Below, piece after piece: positions 52,129 to 62,326 of a stretch of 64,000 nucleotides of DNA. Source of the DNA: UBA7446 sp049596455. GTDB lineage: Bacteria; Bacteroidota; Bacteroidia; Flavobacteriales; Flavobacteriaceae. Made by a program: the position numbers and the translations under genes. Under the pieces are notes generated by a model. The model was not told the DNA's origin. It did not search any database and worked only from the letters and a program-made list of their open reading frames with translations. The stretch is from assembly GCA_049596455.1 (NCBI GenBank), contig JBMYLP010000003.1, positions 62,001 to 126,000 of the forward strand. Reading direction: 5' to 3'. Position 1 is the stretch's first letter. Every line of letters begins with the position of its first letter.

Positions 52129-53058
52129 TTAAAATGTATATACGACCTCTAATTTATGGTCGGAAAGAAGTGCTTTTGCTTTGGGTAAGTCTTGTGTAAA
52201 TCCAAGAATATAACCTCCACCACCAGAGCCGCATAGCTTAAGGTAGTAGGCGTTGGTTTCTAATCCCTTTTTCCAAATTGAAAGAAAACGCTTTGGAATC
52301 ATAGGGCTAAAGTGGTGCAATACCACTGATGATAATTTTTTTACATCTGAAAAAAGTGATGCGATATTTCCGCTTAAAAAATGTTCAATACAACGATCGG
52401 ATATGGCAATAAATTCATCTTTCATCATTTTGCGGAAAGCAGGTGCTTCAAAATTGTCTAAAAAAATGGACACTAATGGCGCTGTTTTGCTCGTCATGCC
52501 ACTATCGAGCAAAAATACCGCTGCCTTGCCGTGTTGTGACTGTGACGGAATTCCCGTGGGTTCAATTTCAGATTTGGAATGAATCATAATAGGCAAACTC
52601 AAAAAACTATTGAGCGGATCAAGTCCAGAAGATTTTCCGTGGAAAAAAGATTCCATCGCCGCAAAAATTGTTTTGAGTTTGGTGAGTTTGGTACGCGTAA
52701 GGTTTTCCAAAACTGTGATTTTCTCAAGTGCATAGCGATCGTAAATCGCTGCCACAAGCGCGCCACTGCTTCCTACGCCATATCCTTGCGGGATACTGCT
52801 GTCAAAATACATGCCTTTCGCCAAATCGGCAGTAAGTCTGCCCAAATCAAATTGCACCAAATGGGTGTCAACGGTGGCAAGATGTTTGGCAAAATCTTGA
52901 AGTTTTTTATTGGAATGCACGGCAGTTTCGGCAGTACTATTATCCATGCGCAATGCACCCTTGTAGTAATTGTAGGGTATGGATAATCCTTTGGAGTCTT
53001 TGATGATACCATACTCTCCAAAGAGTAAAATTTTCGCGTAAAAAAGTGGTCCTTTCAC
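52129..53058 (-). CDS. Mevalonate kinase (GHMP family)
   Basis: 309 residues. It has an N-terminal AKILLFGEYGII (GHMP start), the ATP-binding loop IPQGYGVGSSGALVAAIYD and the C-terminal KLCGSGGGGYILGF. It phosphorylates mevalonate with ATP. It is adjacent to diphosphomevalonate decarboxylase, so the organism uses the mevalonate route to IPP, at least in part. Phosphomevalonate kinase is not in the window and could also be this enzyme's activity. Confidence 0.85.
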   Translation of the reverse strand: MKGPLFYAKILLFGEYGIIKDSKGLSIPYNYYKGALRMDNSTAETAVHSNKKLQDFAKHLATVDTHLVQFDLGRLTADLAKGMYFDSSIPQGYGVGSSGALVAAIYDRYALEKITVLENLTRTKLTKLKTIFAAMESFFHGKSSGLDPLNSFLSLPIMIHSKSEIEPTGIPSQSQHGKAAVFLLDSGMTSKTAPLVSIFLDNFEAPAFRKMMKDEFIAISDRCIEHFLSGNIASLFSDVKKLSSVVLHHFSPMIPKRFLSIWKKGLETNAYYLKLCGSGGGGYILGFTQDLPKAKALLSDHKLEVVYTF

Positions 53059-53068
53059 AACAACAAAC

Positions 53069-54142
53069 TTAGTACTTTTTTATTCCTGTGCCAACCTTAT
53101 CATGCACGCATTGTCGGTTTTCACAATACTGAAGCAATTCGGCTTCAATAAATTGCTTTAGTTGGGCAGCAAATTCGTTGGGATATAGCACATGCACATT
53201 GGCACCTGCATCAAGGGTAAAACAAACCGGAATACTGGTTTCTTTTCTAAACGCCCATATGTTATTAATCACGCTTAGCGTGTTGGGCTGCATCAAAATA
53301 AAATACGGATCAGACGTCATCATCATGGCATGAAGGTGCAATGCCTCTTTCTCTACGATGGATATAAATGCCTCTAAATTGCCCTGTTGTAAAATGGGTA
53401 AAAGTTCCGCAAGATGGGCATTGGCTTGTGCAAAGCGTTGCTCGGCATATGGGTGTTGGTGCATAAGCTTGTGTCCAAGGGTACTGCTTACCTGTTTTTG
53501 TCCTTTGTCTATCAACAAAATGGTGTCGCAATAATCCGTAAAAACAGGGTGAATATCGCTTACGGGAACAGCCCATAAATCGGACGCGTTTGCAATGGCG
53601 GTGTGTGTTCCCCATGCCATCATAGGACCTTGCGTACTGCGGCAGGCACTCCCCGAACCCAGTCGGGCTAAAAACGAAATTTTGTTGATTTTATCTTCTT
53701 CTGATAACGAACTAAGCTGTGCTTCTAAATCTACCAAACACGCTGCCAAAGCTGCCATAGAAGATGCCGATGAGGCAATGCCACTACTGTGCGGAAAGGT
53801 GTTTTGGGAAGTTATTGCCAATTGGTAATGCGTCAAAAATGGCTGATACGGCAAAATGTTAGCAAAAAATGTTTCCAGTTTTGGGCGGAAACTCGGCTTT
53901 TCCTCACCTTCAAAAACAATGGAAAATGATACGCTTTTTGATGGGTTTTCAAGCGGTGTAAATTCCACTTGCGTTTGGGTAACTGCATTGGAAAGCGTAA
54001 AACTTAAGGAAGCGTTTTTGGGCAATTGTGGGGCGGTTTTACCCCAGTATTTCACAAGGGCAATGTTGCTGGGTGCTTGCCAACGAGAGGTAAAGTTGTC
54101 TTTTGCGGGTAGTGCATTTTTTGCAACAAAGCGTTGTTCCAT
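53069..54142 (-). CDS. mvaD: Diphosphomevalonate decarboxylase
   Basis: 357 residues from MEQRFVAKNALPAKDNF; a TTG at 54151 lies inside the promoter element, so 54142 is preferred. It has APSNIALVKYWGK (catalytic Lys region), GIASSASSMAALA, GSGSACRSTQGPMMAWG and the C-terminal TLDAGANVHVLY. It makes isopentenyl diphosphate from mevalonate diphosphate. First gene of the operon with mevalonate kinase, UbiA-type transferase and rluB. The transcript would be nearly leaderless. Confidence 0.94.
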   Translation of the reverse strand: MEQRFVAKNALPAKDNFTSRWQAPSNIALVKYWGKTAPQLPKNASLSFTLSNAVTQTQVEFTPLENPSKSVSFSIVFEGEEKPSFRPKLETFFANILPYQPFLTHYQLAITSQNTFPHSSGIASSASSMAALAACLVDLEAQLSSLSEEDKINKISFLARLGSGSACRSTQGPMMAWGTHTAIANASDLWAVPVSDIHPVFTDYCDTILLIDKGQKQVSSTLGHKLMHQHPYAEQRFAQANAHLAELLPILQQGNLEAFISIVEKEALHLHAMMMTSDPYFILMQPNTLSVINNIWAFRKETSIPVCFTLDAGANVHVLYPNEFAAQLKQFIEAELLQYCENRQCVHDKVGTGIKKY

Positions 54143-54148
54143 ATCTGG

Positions 54149-54156
54149 CAAATATA
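54149..54156 (-). promoter_or_regulatory. -7 element before mvaD
   Basis: TATATTTG on the minus strand, 6 nt before the mvaD ATG. No good TTTG is found at the -33 distance, so confidence is moderate. Confidence 0.5.
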
Positions 54157-54239
54157 CAACCTATAGTGTTTTGATATGGTTATTTACAACGGTTTCGTAG
54201 ATTATTGTTAATTTTGTAACACTTAACTAAATTACTACT

Positions 54240-54647
54240 ATGTTTTCTAAATCTATACTCTGGTCTACACTTGTAGCATTTTTATTTTTTTATTTTGTTC
54301 CTTGGGGTTTTTACACTCTTGCCGATGCGTGTCTTCAAGAATACGTGCTCATCCCAACCATGCGTGAAAATATCATGCCTGGTGTATTAGCCATTGGCGT
54401 ATTACTGATGTCTTTTGCATTTGTACACATTTTCCAAAAATGGTCTGGCGGTATTTTTAGCAACCAAAAAGGATTTATTTTTGGTCTTTGGGTTGCTTTA
54501 CTTGAAGTGGTTTCGATTGGCTTTATCCGCTATGCTACTCAAGATGCTTTTGAAGCACCCTTCTATATTTTGGACAGTATTTTTTGGACTGCTATGTATG
54601 CCATTGGTGGTGTTCTTGTGGCAATGGTTTCTAGAAAAACGAGTTAA
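54240..54647 (+). CDS. Small membrane protein of unknown function
   Basis: 135 residues with four hydrophobic segments (about 5-25, 45-62, 75-95, 108-128). No motif or family recognised. A TAATTTTG -7 element (54209-54216) and a strong terminator (54673-54698) bracket it, which supports an independent gene between the mevalonate and maltodextrin operons. Confidence 0.78.
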   Translation: MFSKSILWSTLVAFLFFYFVPWGFYTLADACLQEYVLIPTMRENIMPGVLAIGVLLMSFAFVHIFQKWSGGIFSNQKGFIFGLWVALLEVVSIGFIRYATQDAFEAPFYILDSIFWTAMYAIGGVLVAMVSRKTS

Positions 54648-54672
54648 ACCGCAAAACAATATTTTGATAACT

Positions 54673-54698
54673 AAACCCCGCCAAGTGCGGGGTTTTTT
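54673..54698 (+). terminator. Intrinsic terminator
   Basis: CCCCGC (54676-54681) pairs with GCGGGG (54687-54692) around CAAGT, with flanking AAA/TTT pairs and a T6 run. Confidence 0.88.
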
Positions 54699-54710
54699 GT
54701 TAAATGGTTT

Positions 54711-56816
54711 TTAGTTTTTTGGCACTATACTAATTCCAAAACCTCCAGCAGGAACAGTAGTAATCTTTAATACCGATTTGCTTGTAACCGTTTTCGCTTC
54801 AATCACATACGCCTGTGGGTTAGTTTTATAGTTGGCACTTGGATGATCGCGATAAATAGTAGCAGTAAACGTTTTGTTTGCATCCAAAAAAGAACAATCC
54901 ACCAGAGCCTTGCGTTTGTTGTAGCCGTTACTATTACCTACAAACCAATTTGAACTTCCTTTTTGTTTGCGTGCTATTGTTATGTATTCGCCGGGTTCGG
55001 CTTCCAAATACACCGATTTTTCCCAATCAATCCCCACATCTTTTATAAATTGAAATGCATCCATAAAACGTTCGTAATGTTCGGGCAGGTCGGCAGCCAT
55101 TTGCAATGGCGAGTACATAATCACATAAAGCCCCAATTGATTTGCCAAGGTGGTATTCACATGAGAATTGTTATCCGGATTTAATTTACTAATATCCATT
55201 TCAAAAACTCCGGGTGTATAGTCCATGGGACCGCCAATCAAACGTGTAAAGGGCAAAATAGTGGTGTGGTTTGGCTTAGAACCGCCAAATGCTTGAAATT
55301 CCGTTCCTCGTGCAGATTCATTTGCAATAAGGTTAGGATAGGTGCGTGCAATCCCCGTTGGACGTACCGCCTCATGGGCGTTTATCATAATCTGATAATC
55401 AGCTGCTTTTTGTACAGCATAATTATAATGATTCACAATAAACTGACTGTAATGGTGCTCACCTCTTGGAATAATATCGCCTACGTAACCACTTTTTACG
55501 GCGTTATAGCCGTTGTCCTTCATAAACTGATATGCCTTATCCATATGACGCTCATAGTTTCGCACCGATGACGAGGTCTCGTGATGCATAATAAGCTCCA
55601 CTCCTTTGGATTTGGCATAAGCATTTAGCATGTTGACATCAAAATCAGGATATGGCGTAACAAAGTCAAAAACGTAGTCTTTGGAGTGACCAAACCAATC
55701 TTCCCAGCCTTCATTCCAACCTTCAACCAAAAGACCATCAAAACCATGTTGGGCAGCAAAATCGATATAACGTTTGACGTTTGTGTTGTTAGCAGCATGG
55801 GTTTGGTTTGGAGTTAGCTTTGAAAAATCTGTTTGACCAAGCTTAACTGCACTAACATCATTGGTGTAACTCCATGAACTTTTACCGGTAATCATTTCCC
55901 ACCACACCCCCATGTATTTCATGGGTTTTATCCACGAAGTATCTTCAATAACACAAGGATCGTTGAGATTATATGTCATTCTAGATGCCAAAATATCGCG
56001 CGCATCATCACTCACAATTACGGTACGCCAAGGTGTGTTATGAGGTGCAACCATATACGCCATGTTACCAACAGCATCTGGGGTAAGCCATGACTCAAAA
56101 CTTAGCGTTTTGGGGTCTAAGTTTAAATGCATGGCGGGATAATCTATAAGTGCTGCTTCGTGTAAATTAATATATAATCCACTGTCGGTTTTGAGCATCA
56201 GAGCCGTTTGCACCCCTGTTTTTGAAAACTGTTCTTGCGAGGCATTTCCAGTAAGCGCCGTGTCAAAAAGAGATTGAATTTCAGATAGTCTAGATGTAGT
56301 GTAATCGTATTCTTGTGTGTCGTAATCGCCTGGAATCCAATGTGCGGTGTGGTCTGCCGTCATGGCAAAAGCCGTGCGCTCTTGTGCAATGATAAAATGA
56401 CCTAACTGATCTTGAACTGGAAACTCATACCTAAATCCAACTCCCTCGTCATATACCCGAAAACGTATATTCATCTTTCGCTGTGTCTCTTTATGTTGTA
56501 AAGCTACCAGCATTTCATTGTAATGATTACGGATACTACTTTCCTCACCCCAAACAGGTTCCCATGTTTCGTCTTTGGTGTCAAATCTGGTGTGTAACAC
56601 AATGAAATTATTAAGCAGCGGTAATGCATCAACAAGTTCAAATCCCATATTACTTTTAGCAATCACTACTTGCCCTTTGTATATAATTTCATATGTAGGC
56701 TTGCCATCGTTAGAAAGTGAAAAAATTACCTCCGTTTGCTTGTTTGGAGATTGGCACTGTTGCCCAAATAACGTTTGGAGGGCAAAGACGCAAGTAAGTA
56801 TTAAAATACTTCTCAT
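54711..56816 (-). CDS. GH97 alpha-glucosidase-like hydrolase
   Basis: 701 residues with a type I signal peptide (ILTCVFALQTLFGQ). An N-terminal beta-sandwich precedes a catalytic barrel with LVEGWNEGWEDWFGH, MINAHEAVRPTG and ANESARGTEF, then a C-terminal domain. The two Glu residues in NAHEA and GTEF match the inverting GH97 type (SusB), which releases glucose from maltodextrins in the periplasm. Last gene of the maltodextrin operon; it follows the GH13 lipoprotein after 11 bp. Confidence 0.92.
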   Translation of the reverse strand: MRSILILTCVFALQTLFGQQCQSPNKQTEVIFSLSNDGKPTYEIIYKGQVVIAKSNMGFELVDALPLLNNFIVLHTRFDTKDETWEPVWGEESSIRNHYNEMLVALQHKETQRKMNIRFRVYDEGVGFRYEFPVQDQLGHFIIAQERTAFAMTADHTAHWIPGDYDTQEYDYTTSRLSEIQSLFDTALTGNASQEQFSKTGVQTALMLKTDSGLYINLHEAALIDYPAMHLNLDPKTLSFESWLTPDAVGNMAYMVAPHNTPWRTVIVSDDARDILASRMTYNLNDPCVIEDTSWIKPMKYMGVWWEMITGKSSWSYTNDVSAVKLGQTDFSKLTPNQTHAANNTNVKRYIDFAAQHGFDGLLVEGWNEGWEDWFGHSKDYVFDFVTPYPDFDVNMLNAYAKSKGVELIMHHETSSSVRNYERHMDKAYQFMKDNGYNAVKSGYVGDIIPRGEHHYSQFIVNHYNYAVQKAADYQIMINAHEAVRPTGIARTYPNLIANESARGTEFQAFGGSKPNHTTILPFTRLIGGPMDYTPGVFEMDISKLNPDNNSHVNTTLANQLGLYVIMYSPLQMAADLPEHYERFMDAFQFIKDVGIDWEKSVYLEAEPGEYITIARKQKGSSNWFVGNSNGYNKRKALVDCSFLDANKTFTATIYRDHPSANYKTNPQAYVIEAKTVTSKSVLKITTVPAGGFGISIVPKN

Positions 56817-56827
56817 AATTAAAAAGT

Positions 56828-58171
56828 TTAGTTAGTTGCTAAAATATATTCCCATGGCGCCAATGTTACCTCAGAAAGCGTACGTTTTTCATCCCCGAAA
56901 ACAACAGTATAGCTACCTGCTACATTTAGCTGAACTGTTTGTTGTGTTGCCGAACAATTGCCCACAAAAAAGAGCGTGTCATTTGCTTTAGTTCTAGAAA
57001 AAGCCAAGATATTTTCATTGTCATGAGCAAGCAACGAAATAGCCGCTGGATATTCTCCAACATCCAAGGCAGAAGTGGTTTTTTTGAGCTCATTAAGTGT
57101 GGTATAAAGCGCCATAAAAGACGATTTTGTTTTTGGAATAAAATCCTTTTCAAAAAAGGCTAATCGTTTATCTAGCCCATACTCTTGCCCCGAGTAAATA
57201 AGCGGAACACCCGGCATAACATAAGTCAATACCGTCATCAGTTTAGTTGCAGCACCCATGCGTTCTGCAACCGTTCCATTCCAAGAGTTTTCATCATGAT
57301 TAGAGGTAAAGCTCATCACCGCATGTTTAAGGTTGTAGTTTTTTTGAACTGCTGTAAGATGGTCTTCTAAATCCGTTGCTTTCATTTTGCCTTGTGCTAC
57401 TTGATTGAGTCTGTGATGTCCAGGCCAATCGTAAGACATATGAAACAACTCAATAAGCGGATAACCACCTTTGTGATTTCCGTCAGACTCCGCCAACATA
57501 ACCACAGGTTTAATAGCATTAAGTCGAGCAATGGCTTTTTTCCAAAAGGGTATTGATATATTGTATGCAGCATCGCAGCGATAACCGTCAATGCCAACCT
57601 CTGCAACCCAATACGCCATATCGTCTTCCAACGCTTGGAGCATGTCAACGTTATCAAAATTTAATCCTGCCACATCTGACCAATCGGGATTTGGCGGAAT
57701 GATATTCCCAGAGTCGTCTTTGATATACCAATCGGGATGTGCCGTAATCCATGGATGATCCCAAGACGTGTGCCCAGCAACCCAGTCGAGCATGACAAAC
57801 ATTTCTAAATCGTGTGCAGCAGCAACCAATGCCTTAAAGTCTTCAAGTGTGCCAAACTCGGGGTTAACACCTCTGTAATCACGAATGGAATAATAACTTC
57901 CAAGCGTTCCTTTACGATTGGTTTCGCCTATGGGATGAATAGGCATAAACCATAAAATATCTACGCCCAATGCTTTAAGTTGAGGTAAAAATTCTTGAAA
58001 CGCCTTAAAGGTTCCTTCCTCAGTAAATTGACGAATATTTACTTCGTAAAGTACAGCGTCCGAAAGAGCTTCATCAGAAAACACAAATGATTGCGTTCCC
58101 TTGTTTTCTTGTGAATTGTTACAAGAGCTGAAAAAGAGTGTAATGGATAGAACAAATATTAATTTTCTCAT
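56828..58171 (-). CDS. GH13 alpha-amylase lipoprotein
   Basis: 447 residues. The signal peptide ends in FSSC (lipobox), so the enzyme is membrane-anchored. GH13 motifs are in order: GVDILWFMPIHPI, DWVAGHTSWDHP, GYRCDAAYN (nucleophile Asp), VMLAESDG (acid/base Glu) and FTSNHDENSW. It lacks the N-terminal Ig-like domain of its neighbour and likely cuts short maltodextrins at the cell surface or in the periplasm. Overlaps the next GH13 gene by 4 bp. Confidence 0.93.
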   Translation of the reverse strand: MRKLIFVLSITLFFSSCNNSQENKGTQSFVFSDEALSDAVLYEVNIRQFTEEGTFKAFQEFLPQLKALGVDILWFMPIHPIGETNRKGTLGSYYSIRDYRGVNPEFGTLEDFKALVAAAHDLEMFVMLDWVAGHTSWDHPWITAHPDWYIKDDSGNIIPPNPDWSDVAGLNFDNVDMLQALEDDMAYWVAEVGIDGYRCDAAYNISIPFWKKAIARLNAIKPVVMLAESDGNHKGGYPLIELFHMSYDWPGHHRLNQVAQGKMKATDLEDHLTAVQKNYNLKHAVMSFTSNHDENSWNGTVAERMGAATKLMTVLTYVMPGVPLIYSGQEYGLDKRLAFFEKDFIPKTKSSFMALYTTLNELKKTTSALDVGEYPAAISLLAHDNENILAFSRTKANDTLFFVGNCSATQQTVQLNVAGSYTVVFGDEKRTLSEVTLAPWEYILATN

Positions 58172-60003
58172 AATTCTGGGGTATTAAATGAAATGATTTT
58201 GATTGATTTGGCAGGTACAGCTATTGGCTTTGTAAAGGAAATGATTTCATCGGTAAACACCTCTTTCCCTGATTTTGTGTTTCCAATACGCTCTCCAAAA
58301 CGACTAAAGCTTACGGTTTGAGCTTCTTTGTTGGCATTAAGAACAACCATAATGGTTTTATCTTTTGAGTACCTAAAATACGTGTATACTTCATTTTTGG
58401 GACTAAAATGCATGGTTTTCCCATGATGAATTACAGGCTCATTTTTGCGCCAATTAAATAGTTTTGACGTAAAGTCGTAATACCTGTTTTCGCGCTCAGT
58501 TCGTTCTGATGCAATAAATGCGCTACGCGTATCTTCTTGCCATCCACCAGGAAAATCACGTCGTAAATCAGCATCACCATTTTCTTTAAGCCCGCGCATA
58601 CCAATTTCTGTTCCGTAATAGGTTTGTGGAGTGCCGCGAACGGTTGCCATGAGTGTTGTAACAATTTTATAATCCCCAAAATCTGGTGTAATTTCATTAA
58701 TCCGCGTGGTGTCGTGATTTTCTAAAAACACCATCAAATTGTCTGGGTTAGCATATAAAAAATCGTTTTGAAATACTTTATAGATTTTATTCATTTTTTG
58801 ATCCCACCACGGTGTCTCTTCATTAAAAATTTGATGAACTGCTCCGTATAATGCAAAATCTTTTACATGCGTAACATGAGAATTAAATCCATCAAGGGCG
58901 GCTATTGGGCTATCCTTTTGCCAGTACGAAAGATGGACGGGATTCATCACCCAACTTTCAGCTACTATACTAAAATTGGAATATTCATCCATAATGGCCT
59001 TGCTCCAAGCAGTAACCTCATCACGACTATTATATGGATACGTGTCAACACGAAAACCTGATAAGTCAGCATATTCAATCCACCAAATGGCATTTTGGGT
59101 GAGGTATTTTAGCAGTTGAGGTTGTTTTTGATTTAGGTCAGGCATGCTTTCGACAAACCATCCATCAACCATTTCTTTTTTATCAATCTCAGCGGCATAA
59201 GGGTCTGTAAAAATTTCTTTAGAATGGCTGGATGGTGTAAAGCTTTCCCACTGATTTATCCAGTCAGATGAGGGTAAATCTTTAATCATATAGTGCTCTA
59301 AGCTCCAATGGTTTACAACGTAATCCATGATGAGTTTCATGTCGCGTTTGCGCATTTCGGAGCTCAGTTTTTTGTAGGTTTCGTTGGTGCCAAATCGCTT
59401 ATCTATTTGATACACATCGCTTGCAGCATACATATGATATGATCCTTTTGGGTCGTTGTCTTCCACTACAGGCGTATTCCAAATGGCTGTCACACCCAAA
59501 TCCTCAATGTAGTCTAAATGATCTATAACACCCTGTAAGTCACCGCCATGGCGCCCCCATGGGTCTTTTCGGTTGGGTTTTTCGTTGAGTTCGGGATGTG
59601 CATCATTAGCGGGGTTGCCGTTGGCAAAGCGATCAGGCATAATTAAGTAGATGAAATCTGCGCTCGTATATCCTTGTCGCAATGCGGAACCCTCTCGCCT
59701 ATTATTAATCGTGTATGGAATCGTTATAGACTCTTTGTTGTTATGGTTTAATGTTAATTCATAATTCCCTGCCTTTGTGTTTGCTAAATCTACATACACA
59801 AAAAGGTAATTTTCGTTTTCTAGCCGTACAACATCTGTGATTTTTAAGCTTTTTGATTTTACTTTATAGGCTGCCAAATCATCTCCGTATAGAGTAATCA
59901 TCAAGCTGGAATCGTGCATGTCTTCCCACCAAAAAGGAGGTTCTATTTTAGATATTTGCGCCGATAGACTAAACGAAATTAAAAGCAATAACATTTTGTT
60001 CAT
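58168..60003 (-). CDS. GH13 neopullulanase-like amylase with N-terminal Ig domain
   Basis: 611 residues with a signal peptide (LLLLISFSLSAQ). An N-terminal beta-sandwich of the cyclomaltodextrinase/SusA type (residues about 15-110) comes before the GH13 barrel: MDYVVNHW, SGFRVDTYPYN (nucleophile), VAESWVMN (acid/base) and FLENHDTTR. It should cleave cyclic and branched maltodextrins in the periplasm. A C-terminal beta-domain follows. It is the SusA counterpart, although no SusC/SusD pair is visible in the window. Confidence 0.92.
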   Translation of the reverse strand: MNKMLLLLISFSLSAQISKIEPPFWWEDMHDSSLMITLYGDDLAAYKVKSKSLKITDVVRLENENYLFVYVDLANTKAGNYELTLNHNNKESITIPYTINNRREGSALRQGYTSADFIYLIMPDRFANGNPANDAHPELNEKPNRKDPWGRHGGDLQGVIDHLDYIEDLGVTAIWNTPVVEDNDPKGSYHMYAASDVYQIDKRFGTNETYKKLSSEMRKRDMKLIMDYVVNHWSLEHYMIKDLPSSDWINQWESFTPSSHSKEIFTDPYAAEIDKKEMVDGWFVESMPDLNQKQPQLLKYLTQNAIWWIEYADLSGFRVDTYPYNSRDEVTAWSKAIMDEYSNFSIVAESWVMNPVHLSYWQKDSPIAALDGFNSHVTHVKDFALYGAVHQIFNEETPWWDQKMNKIYKVFQNDFLYANPDNLMVFLENHDTTRINEITPDFGDYKIVTTLMATVRGTPQTYYGTEIGMRGLKENGDADLRRDFPGGWQEDTRSAFIASERTERENRYYDFTSKLFNWRKNEPVIHHGKTMHFSPKNEVYTYFRYSKDKTIMVVLNANKEAQTVSFSRFGERIGNTKSGKEVFTDEIISFTKPIAVPAKSIKIISFNTPEL

Positions 60004-60028
60004 AAATGTGGTTTTTTTAGGGTAGTAC

Positions 60029-62326
60029 TTAAGGCATTACACGTTTCATAGAAAATGAAATCTTTTCGCCATTAATAAAAACAGGGACTTCTTTCCCCTC
60101 AATTAAAGTTACTTTAGAAAAAGATTTGTCAACCTCAAGTTGTAAAATACTTCCTCTAAAATTAATTTTAAACGAAAACGATTGCCATGCCTTTGGTAAC
60201 TGCGGTGTAAAATGAATTGCATCATTTTTTACACGCATTCCGCCAAATCCCTCTACTACGCTGAGCCAAGTTCCTGCCATGGAAGTTATATGAAGTCCTT
60301 CGTTAACCTCGGCATTATAATCATCTAAGTCTAAGCGAGAGGTACGTAAATAAAATTCGTATGCTTGCTCTACCCTGCCTAAAGACGCTGCTAATACCGA
60401 ATGAATAGATGGCGATAGTGACGATTCATGAACCGTAAATGGCTCATAAAAATCAAAGTTTTTTTCTAATTGCTCTGTAGAAAACTGATCTTCAAAAAAG
60501 TAGAACCCTTGTAAAACATCTGCTTGCTTTATGTAAGGTGAGCGTAAAATTCTATCCCAAGACCAGTGTTGGTTTATTGGTAACTGCTCCGTTGGAATAT
60601 ATGAAGTATCTGTAAGTTCTTTATCTAAAAAACCATCTTGCTGCAAAAACACATCATGTTTATTATCGTATGGCAAATACATGCTTTTTGCGATTTCATT
60701 CCACCCTATTAGTTCGTCTTCTTTTAGGGAAAGGCGGTTTGTGATTTCTTTATAAGCATCAACGTGTTTGGAAGAAATAAATGTTAATCGCGAAGCGGCA
60801 TATGCTAAGCACCATTTTGCCGCGTAGTTGGTATACCAATTATTATTAACGTTGTTTTCGTACTCGTTGGGTCCAGTAACACCAAGGATAACATATTTAT
60901 TTTTATTTGTAGAAAAACTTACACGCTGTGCCCAAAACCGTGCAATACCCACAAGCACATCAATGCCTTTTGCTATTAAATAATCGGCAGATCCAGTGTA
61001 GCGTTCATATGAGTAAATGGCATACGCAATGGCAGCATTTCGGTGTATTTCCTCAAAAGTAATCTCCCACTCATTATGGCATTCTTCCCCGTTCATGGTT
61101 ACCATTGGATAAAGTGCTGCGCCTGAGTTAAATCCAAGTTTGTTAGCATTTTCAATGGCTTTTTCCAAATGCTTATAGCGGTAATTGAGTAAATTTTCCG
61201 CTACTAATTTATTTTTAGTAGCCATGTAAAATGGGAGGCAATATGCCTCTGTGTCCCAATAGGTGCTGCCTCCGTATTTTTCCCCTGTAAATCCTTTAGG
61301 GCCAATATTAAGCAAGGGGTTACTTCCAGTATAGGTTTGGTTTAGATGAAAGATATTGAATCGAATGCCTTGTTGAGCCTTCACATCCCCATCAATGGTT
61401 ATATCTGCCATACGCCAGATATCATTCCAATGAGTTTTTTGTGTCTCTAGTAGTGTATCAAAGCCTTTTTCCAGAGCATGTTGTGCAATAGTAAATACGT
61501 GCTTTTGTTGGTCTTTTGCTGGTTGTTGTAGCGAGGAACAATAACCTCCCATTTTTTCAACAGTTAATTTTTGCCCTGCTTCCAAATCTACTTGATGCGT
61601 AAATGCAATACGCCCTTCTTTTTCCTCACAACTAAAAGCATCAGACCAATTATCATCAACAGAAAAGGTTACAGCTTGATAGGTGCAAACATCAAACTCC
61701 GATTTATTTGTTCTGGTGTGCAATGCAGCAAAATTTCCGTTTGCAAACTGTCCCGTACACTTCCAAAATGGATCATCCCAATTTGAGTCTTTATTTTTTA
61801 TGTGCGCATCTATATAAGGGGTTAAGGAAATGGTTGCCTTCTGATCATGCAACTGAACAGCATAACGAATGCATCCCAATTCCTCTTGAAACATTGCTAA
61901 AAAACGTTCTGACGTTAGTGTTAGCTTTATCCCGTTTGCTGTAGATAGCGTTACACTTCGGGTGTATAATCCACTTTTCATATCCAACTCTCTACGAAAA
62001 TGATGGACTGTAGCATTATTTATATCCACTGTTTCATTGTTGCACTTTAGGTCTATACCAATCCAGTTTGGTGCATTTAGCACCTTAGCAAAATACTCGG
62101 GATAGCCATTTTTCCACCAACCTACTTTTGTTTTGTCGGGATAAAAAACCCCTGCAACATAGCTTCCTTGAAATGAATTGCCGCTGTACTGTTCTTCAAA
62201 ATTGGCGCGCTGTCCCATGGCACCATTGCCCAAACTAAAAATACTTTCAGCTGCCTCAACCCGTTTTGGGTTGAACGTTTCTTCAATAATTTTCCATGGA
62301 TGCACTTTTATATGATTTACATTCAT
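60029..62326 (-). CDS. GH65 maltose phosphorylase-like enzyme
   Basis: 765 residues without a signal peptide, so cytoplasmic. GH65 order: an N-terminal beta-sandwich (ANFEEQYSGNSFQGSYVAGVF), the (alpha/alpha)6 barrel with KYGGSTYWDTEAYCLPFY and the general acid in VTGPNEYENNVNNNWYTN, and a C-terminal beta-domain. It splits maltose with phosphate into beta-glucose-1-phosphate and glucose; kojibiose or trehalose specificity cannot be excluded. Beta-phosphoglucomutase encoded next to it, with 4-bp overlap, supports maltose phosphorolysis. Confidence 0.93.
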   Translation of the reverse strand: MNVNHIKVHPWKIIEETFNPKRVEAAESIFSLGNGAMGQRANFEEQYSGNSFQGSYVAGVFYPDKTKVGWWKNGYPEYFAKVLNAPNWIGIDLKCNNETVDINNATVHHFRRELDMKSGLYTRSVTLSTANGIKLTLTSERFLAMFQEELGCIRYAVQLHDQKATISLTPYIDAHIKNKDSNWDDPFWKCTGQFANGNFAALHTRTNKSEFDVCTYQAVTFSVDDNWSDAFSCEEKEGRIAFTHQVDLEAGQKLTVEKMGGYCSSLQQPAKDQQKHVFTIAQHALEKGFDTLLETQKTHWNDIWRMADITIDGDVKAQQGIRFNIFHLNQTYTGSNPLLNIGPKGFTGEKYGGSTYWDTEAYCLPFYMATKNKLVAENLLNYRYKHLEKAIENANKLGFNSGAALYPMVTMNGEECHNEWEITFEEIHRNAAIAYAIYSYERYTGSADYLIAKGIDVLVGIARFWAQRVSFSTNKNKYVILGVTGPNEYENNVNNNWYTNYAAKWCLAYAASRLTFISSKHVDAYKEITNRLSLKEDELIGWNEIAKSMYLPYDNKHDVFLQQDGFLDKELTDTSYIPTEQLPINQHWSWDRILRSPYIKQADVLQGFYFFEDQFSTEQLEKNFDFYEPFTVHESSLSPSIHSVLAASLGRVEQAYEFYLRTSRLDLDDYNAEVNEGLHITSMAGTWLSVVEGFGGMRVKNDAIHFTPQLPKAWQSFSFKINFRGSILQLEVDKSFSKVTLIEGKEVPVFINGEKISFSMKRVMP

